NCBI RefSeq assembly: GCF_024609245.1
Contig: NZ_JANJYH010000001.1
Coordinates: 124,001-188,000 of the forward strand
DNA from: Haloarchaeobius sp. FL176
Lineage (GTDB): Archaea > Halobacteriota > Halobacteria > Halobacteriales > Natrialbaceae
Length of the DNA stretch: 64,000 bases
Direction: 5' to 3'
The notes below the pieces were generated by a model. That model had not been told where the DNA came from. It did no database searches and saw only the letters and a list, made by a program, of their open reading frames with translations. Position numbers and translations under genes: made by a program. This document shows positions 60,199 through 64,000 of the stretch, in pieces. Within the stretch, counting starts at the first letter, position 1; each line of letters starts with the position of its first letter.

Positions 60199-60591
60199 AT
60201 GACCGCCCGGCACCCTCCCGGTGTGACCCACATCGACTGCCGGACCAGAGACTGACCGAACGTCTAGCTCGTCGACGACGGTGCCCTCACGCTCGTCGAC
60301 GCTGGGTTGCCCGGCGACGACCGCCCACCGCGGACCCCCAGGAACGGGCTGGAAGCGCTCCACCGGCTCTACTACCACCGACTCGACCTCCCTGAACTGG
60401 ACGTCGAGCCGGTCCGGGACGCCCCGCTCCCGGCGGACAGTCGCGTCGAACGCTACGAGGACGCGGACCACTACTTCCAGCACGTGACCGCGCCCACCGG
60501 CTTCTTGAGCCTCTACTTCGGCGGGAACGTCTCCGAAGCGGTGGTCGCCGACCTTGCCCACTGGGTTCACGACACGCCACCGCGGTGACCG
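60199..60591 (+). pseudogene. Metallo-beta-lactamase-fold relic with two in-frame stops
   Basis: In one frame from about 60223 the translation reads HIDCRTRD, stop (TGA), PNV, stop (TAG), then LVDDGALTLVDAGLPGDD. The last part is a typical MBL-fold N-terminus (a loop before the TLVDAG strand). After that the sequence runs on for 90 residues to the stop at 60586-60588 without HxHxDH. The relic therefore lacks both continuity and its metal site. The latter half (VERYEDADHYFQH...ADLAHWVHD) is of unclear origin, maybe the end of another hydrolase. Two stops in a conserved start argue for decay. Confidence 0.6.
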
Positions 60592-60658
60592 TCGGCCACG
60601 GCGGTACCGGGAATCAGGCGACTTATCCCCGACGGAATCGAGAGACACGGACGACAGA

Positions 60659-62194
60659 GTGGTCTCGGACGACATTCCCGACGACGAACGCGAGGCGCTC
60701 CTGACCATCGGCCACGGCGCGGTCGTCACCTCCGGCGGCCAGTCCCTCCAGCGCGTGCTGACGACTGCGACCGAGTACGCCCTCGCACAGGGGCTCGGCC
60801 CGGTCGTCTACGGCGTCTACGCCTTCGCATGGCGCATCACCCAGCTGCTGTTCCGGCTGGTGAACTTCGGGTCGGTCGGGACGCTCCAGCGCTACCTCAC
60901 CGCCTACAGCGACGACCAGGACCGGCAGGGGCGCGTGGTTGCGCTGGCTTACCTCACGACGGTGGTGGTCGGCCTCGTCCTCGCCGGCGGGCTGTTCCTC
61001 GGCGGTGACTGGCTCAACAGCAGGACCGTCTCGCACCCGGAGTTCCCGCCGACCGTCCGCCTGTTCGCGGCCCTGATACTGCTCGTCGGACTGGTCAACA
61101 TCCACGCCGGCATCCTCCGTGCGATGCAGTCGGCCCGCGGCGAGGTACTGTTCAACCGGGTGCTCCGGCCCGCCGTCAGGCTGGTCGGGGCCGTCGGCGC
61201 GCTCCTGCTCGGGTCCTCGGTCGTCGGCGTCGCCGGCGCGTTCGTCCTCGGGATGGCCGGCCTCGCGCTCGTCGGGTTCCCGGTTGTCGTCTCTGCGACC
61301 GGCATCCGGCCCGTCCTGTCGGGGATTCGGTCGGAAGCCCGCCGCTTCTACAACCACTCCGGCCCCATCGCGCTGAGCAGCCTCGGCAAGGTGTTCCAGA
61401 ACCGCGTCGACGTGATGCTGGTCGGCTTCCTGCTGACCGCGAGTGCGGCCGGCGTCTACAACGTCGTGCTCGTGCTGGTGTCGCTCGCGTGGATTCCCCT
61501 GCTCTCGTTCAACATGCTCCTGCCGCCGGTCGCCTCGGGGCTGTACGCCGACGACGAGATGGCGACGCTGAACGCGGTGTACTCGGCGGTGACGCGACTC
61601 ATCGTGACCTGCGTCGTCCCCATCCTCGTCGTCCTGCTCGTCTACGGCGAGGCGATCCTCTCGGTGTTCGGGTCGAGCTTCACCGCCGGCTACGTCCCAC
61701 TGGTGGTGTACCTCGGCGGGGTGCTCGTCGGCAGCGCGGTCGGCGCGACGGGCTGGCTGCTGATGATGACCGACCACCAGTACGCCCGGATGGGACTGGA
61801 CTGGCTGCTGGCGGTGCTGAACACGCTGCTGACGTTCGCGTTCGTCCGGGAGTACGGGCTGGTCGGTGCGGCACTCGGCACGGCCGTCGCCATCGCCGTC
61901 CAGAACGGCATCCAGGTCTTTCTGCTGCGGCACTTCGAGGGACTGTGGCCGTTCGACGCGACGTTCCTCAAACCGCTCGGTGCGGGCACCGCGACGGCCG
62001 GGGTCATGTTCCTCGTCCGCGAGAGTCTCGCGGGGGTCGGTGGGGTCGTGGCCGGCCTCTCACTGGGGGCCGTGACGTACGTCGGCACCCTCGTGCTCCT
62101 CGGCGTGAACGACCGCGACCGGCTCGTCGTGGGGACGCTGGCCAGCCGGTACCGTCGGGCGATAACGACGGTCGTCGGCGAGCGCCGTTCGTAG
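60659..62194 (+). CDS. Polysaccharide biosynthesis flippase (Wzx/oligosaccharide flippase family)
   Basis: A 511-aa integral membrane protein with about 14 helices, moving lipid-linked glycans across the membrane for surface glycan or N-glycan synthesis. Typical opening GHGAVVTSGGQSLQRVLTTA, followed by the motif YGVYAFAWRITQLLFRLVNF; near residue 240 is FYNHSGPIALSSLGKVFQNR with VDVMLVGFLLTASAAGVYNV. GTG 60659 (VSDDIPDDEREALLTIG) is chosen because a TTATCC element (60623-60628) lies about 31 nt upstream, giving a leaderless start. No glycosyltransferase genes are adjacent, so it is isolated from a glycan cluster. Confidence 0.88.
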   Translation: MVSDDIPDDEREALLTIGHGAVVTSGGQSLQRVLTTATEYALAQGLGPVVYGVYAFAWRITQLLFRLVNFGSVGTLQRYLTAYSDDQDRQGRVVALAYLTTVVVGLVLAGGLFLGGDWLNSRTVSHPEFPPTVRLFAALILLVGLVNIHAGILRAMQSARGEVLFNRVLRPAVRLVGAVGALLLGSSVVGVAGAFVLGMAGLALVGFPVVVSATGIRPVLSGIRSEARRFYNHSGPIALSSLGKVFQNRVDVMLVGFLLTASAAGVYNVVLVLVSLAWIPLLSFNMLLPPVASGLYADDEMATLNAVYSAVTRLIVTCVVPILVVLLVYGEAILSVFGSSFTAGYVPLVVYLGGVLVGSAVGATGWLLMMTDHQYARMGLDWLLAVLNTLLTFAFVREYGLVGAALGTAVAIAVQNGIQVFLLRHFEGLWPFDATFLKPLGAGTATAGVMFLVRESLAGVGGVVAGLSLGAVTYVGTLVLLGVNDRDRLVVGTLASRYRRAITTVVGERRS

Positions 62195-62513
62195 GACAGG
62201 CGGGAAACACCCGGGACAGTGTCGCGACTCTCGGTGTAGAGATGTACGCCCGGAACACTAACGGCCGGTCTCATCCCGAGGCGGCGTGCCAAGTCGACCG
62301 GGAAACCCTCGTGCCGGGCGGGCAGTGTGCCAGCACCGCCAGATGCCGACCGGCGTGAACCTGGTCGGCGGGCCGCAGAGCGGCCGGCGCAATGTCGCGT
62401 GCCTGGGTTCTCCGCCAGTTCATCGCTCCCGAAATGGATTGGCTCGGGCGGGGACTAATGGCACGCAGGCGAGGATAGCCGGGCGACGCGGTAAGGTCTT
62501 GCGGGTCGGACGC
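62195..62513. other. Intergenic region without a supported gene
   Basis: This 319-nt gap between convergent genes has GC-rich open frames with no resemblance to known proteins. I saw no T-tract or strong hairpin. It contains only weak repeats. Confidence 0.5.
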
Positions 62514-63884
62514 TCAGACGGTGAACTCGTCCTCGCGGATCTGGACGAAGCCGTTCTTCAGGAGGTTCCGCTTGCGCTTCTTGTACTGGTAGACGAGCTT
62601 CAGGCCGCCGATGCCGCCGGAGAAGTTCGTCTCGATGAGCTCGCTCGCCGCGTCGGCCATGAGTTCGTTCGCGATGCCGAACGTCCGGTCCCAGTCGTCC
62701 GGCTCGTAGTCCTTCACGATGTCCGCGAAGGAGAGGTTCCGGACGAGCTCCTCGCCGATGATGTTCTTCCAGACGTCGTTGTAGCGGTGGAGCGAGTCGA
62801 CCGCAGCGAGGCGGCCCGCGAGCTTGCCCGAGCGCGCGGCCACGTGGTAGCCGCCCTCGTGGAACGCCGAGGTGGTCCCCATCGCGCCGCCGGCGACGGC
62901 GACGCCGGCCCCGACGGGCGAGTCGATGGGTCGCGTCGAGGAGATGGGGTAGGTCTCGGTGCCGCCGGACTTGCCGCGGTCCTCGACGAGCGGGAAGTCC
63001 TCCTCGATGTCGTACTCGTCGCCGTACTCGATCTCGAGCAGCCGACGGATGTACTCGCCGGCGCGGGGGAGGCTGTCGTCGTCCGGCTCGAGCAGGCGGT
63101 ACCCCTCGGGATGCTCGACGTCGTCGAGGGTCATCCCGATGGGCATCGTCAGGCCGATGCGGGCGATGTTCTCGTCGTTCGGGAAGATCCAGGGGTAGGC
63201 TGTCTCGCCGGGCATCCAGCCCCACCAGAACTTCAGCATGTTCTCCTCGAACACCTCCTCGGGGACGCGCCGGTGCTCCTGGTAGGCGATGTGGTTGGCC
63301 TTCGTGGAGGCCATCACGTCGGTGACGCTGCGGTCACCGGGGAGGAACTGGTCGAGCGTCGGGATGGTGACGGTTCGCTGCGGGCCGTCGGCGAGCACGA
63401 GGTACCGGGCGGCGACGTCATCGCCGTCGGCAAGGTGGACGGTGTGGCGGTGCTCCGCGTCGAGGTCGGAGTCCACGCCCCTGACGGAGACGCCGACGCG
63501 GTACTGTGCGCCCTCGTCCTCGGCGCGCTCGCGCAGCCAGTCGTCCATCCGGGCGCGCTGGAAGGTGAAGCCGAACCGGTCGTACGACGAGTCGATGCCC
63601 GTACTGCTCATCCGGGTCGTCGTGGCAGGGCCGATGAAGTCAACGCCGTCTAACTCCTGCAGGACCACGTCGTCCGGCAGCTCGGAGACGTCGAGGTCCA
63701 TGAGGTCGATCCAGTAGTCGAGCATCCCCGCCGCGTCCGTCGAGTCGGGACCGAGCCCCTCGCGGTCGGCGCGCGGGACGCCCTTCTCCAGCACCACAGT
63801 GTCGGCATCGTGGTATGCCGCCTCGATGGCCGCGCTGGTCCCCGCTGGACCGCCGCCCACGATAGCTACGTCCACGTGTTCCAT
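62514..63884 (-). CDS. Geranylgeranyl reductase-family FAD flavoprotein
   Basis: A 456-aa FAD/NAD(P)-dependent oxidoreductase of the geranylgeranyl reductase type. The dinucleotide motif is VDVAIVGGGPAGTSAAIEA at the start; the second FAD-contact stretch is VGAGVAVAGGAMGTTSAFHE (about 315-334), and the C-terminal region SGKLAGRLAAVDSLHRYNDV is typical. In archaea members saturate the isoprenoid chains of membrane lipids (digeranylgeranylglycerophospholipid reductase) or menaquinone; I cannot say which. Start ATG 63884; TTTAATA is 27 nt upstream, giving a leaderless start. The ending QIREDEFTV is an unusual C-terminus. Confidence 0.85.
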   Translation of the reverse strand: MEHVDVAIVGGGPAGTSAAIEAAYHDADTVVLEKGVPRADREGLGPDSTDAAGMLDYWIDLMDLDVSELPDDVVLQELDGVDFIGPATTTRMSSTGIDSSYDRFGFTFQRARMDDWLRERAEDEGAQYRVGVSVRGVDSDLDAEHRHTVHLADGDDVAARYLVLADGPQRTVTIPTLDQFLPGDRSVTDVMASTKANHIAYQEHRRVPEEVFEENMLKFWWGWMPGETAYPWIFPNDENIARIGLTMPIGMTLDDVEHPEGYRLLEPDDDSLPRAGEYIRRLLEIEYGDEYDIEEDFPLVEDRGKSGGTETYPISSTRPIDSPVGAGVAVAGGAMGTTSAFHEGGYHVAARSGKLAGRLAAVDSLHRYNDVWKNIIGEELVRNLSFADIVKDYEPDDWDRTFGIANELMADAASELIETNFSGGIGGLKLVYQYKKRKRNLLKNGFVQIREDEFTV

Positions 63885-63967
63885 ACCCAGACTGGTTTCA
63901 TGGCGGCGTATTAAACCCCCTGAACCGCCTCGGCGGATTTTTCACGGTGCCACCCGCAGGTCGGGAC

Positions 63968-64000
63968 ATGACCGACGGAGCCGACGACACAGACGGAGCC
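63968..64000 (+). CDS. Start of a further coding region (3' partial)
   Basis: Only 11 codons are visible after ATG 63968 (MTDGADDTDGA), an acidic N-terminus typical of haloarchaeal proteins. An ATTTTTCA stretch (about 63937-63944) lies 24-31 nt upstream as a probable TATA element. Divergent from the flavoprotein gene. No product can be named. Confidence 0.45.
   Translation, partial: MTDGADDTDGA

Noticed and set aside
1-64000. CRISPR arrays, insertion sequences, integrases, tRNA or rRNA genes
   Set aside because: No regularly spaced repeat, transposase, recombinase or RNA-gene signature was seen by eye on either strand; small divergent RNA genes cannot be fully excluded without a covariance search.

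Overview
This 64 kb window is GC-rich chromosome from a halophilic archaeon (class Halobacteria). The evidence is a uniformly acidic proteome, an archaeal PriS primase coupled to a GINS subunit, TrmB, a Cdc48-type AAA ATPase, an F420-dependent oxidoreductase, a PAC2 protein, dodecin, a geranylgeranyl-reductase-family flavoprotein, H-box kinases with the haloarchaeal HNLRNE motif, and many [16 protein letters not shown] about 27 nt downstream of a TATA element. The genus cannot be fixed from the sequence. No rRNA, tRNA, CRISPR array or intact insertion sequence was seen.

Layout. 1-4.1 kb: the 3' end of a phosphate-uptake operon (pstA partial, pstB, phoU, AbrB-PhoU regulator). 4.2-9.4 kb: an F420 oxidoreductase, an SDR, an acidic orphan protein, a GNAT, and a decayed ABC exporter. 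9.5-19.6 kb: a receiver-GAF-PAS-kinase whose phosphoacceptor Asp is Glu, an acyl-CoA dehydrogenase divergent from an APH-type kinase, photolyase, a UbiA prenyltransferase, a 7TM-PAS histidine kinase and superoxide dismutase. 19.65-20.37 kb: a 0.7 kb gene-poor gap with a strong TATA box and several hairpins. 20.4-25.2 kb: small metabolic genes including panB. 25.3-31.7 kb: housekeeping (Hsp20-like protein + Cdc48, peroxiredoxin, MOSC, GINS-PriS, RimI). 31.8-37.9 kb: membrane proteins, an eIF-2B-family protein, trmB with a textbook TrmB site at its own promoter, PAC2, MscS and a universal stress protein. 38.0-42.2 kb: three tandem paralogous metallophosphoesterase/5'-nucleotidases. 42.3-50.8 kb: small zinc-ribbon proteins, a class V aminotransferase, membrane proteins, dodecin, HesB/IscA, a receiver-PAS-PAS protein and hisD. 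50.9-57.8 kb: a six-gene molybdenum-hydroxylase operon (CoxG, CoxS, CoxL, CoxM, MoxR/CoxD, VWA/CoxE) whose large subunit carries the form II motif. 58.0-64.0 kb: an HTH-GNAT, a second class V aminotransferase, a metallo-beta-lactamase relic with in-frame stops, a polysaccharide flippase and a geranylgeranyl-reductase-like flavoprotein.

The most interesting signals are the candidate structured RNA at about 20.06-20.31 kb, the nucleotidase array with altered metal motifs, the form II Mo-hydroxylase operon with its repeat-bearing promoter, the TrmB autoregulatory site, the Glu-substituted receiver, and short inverted repeats lying between TATA box and start codon at several leaderless promoters. 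All family assignments are from reading the sequence; no database search was run.
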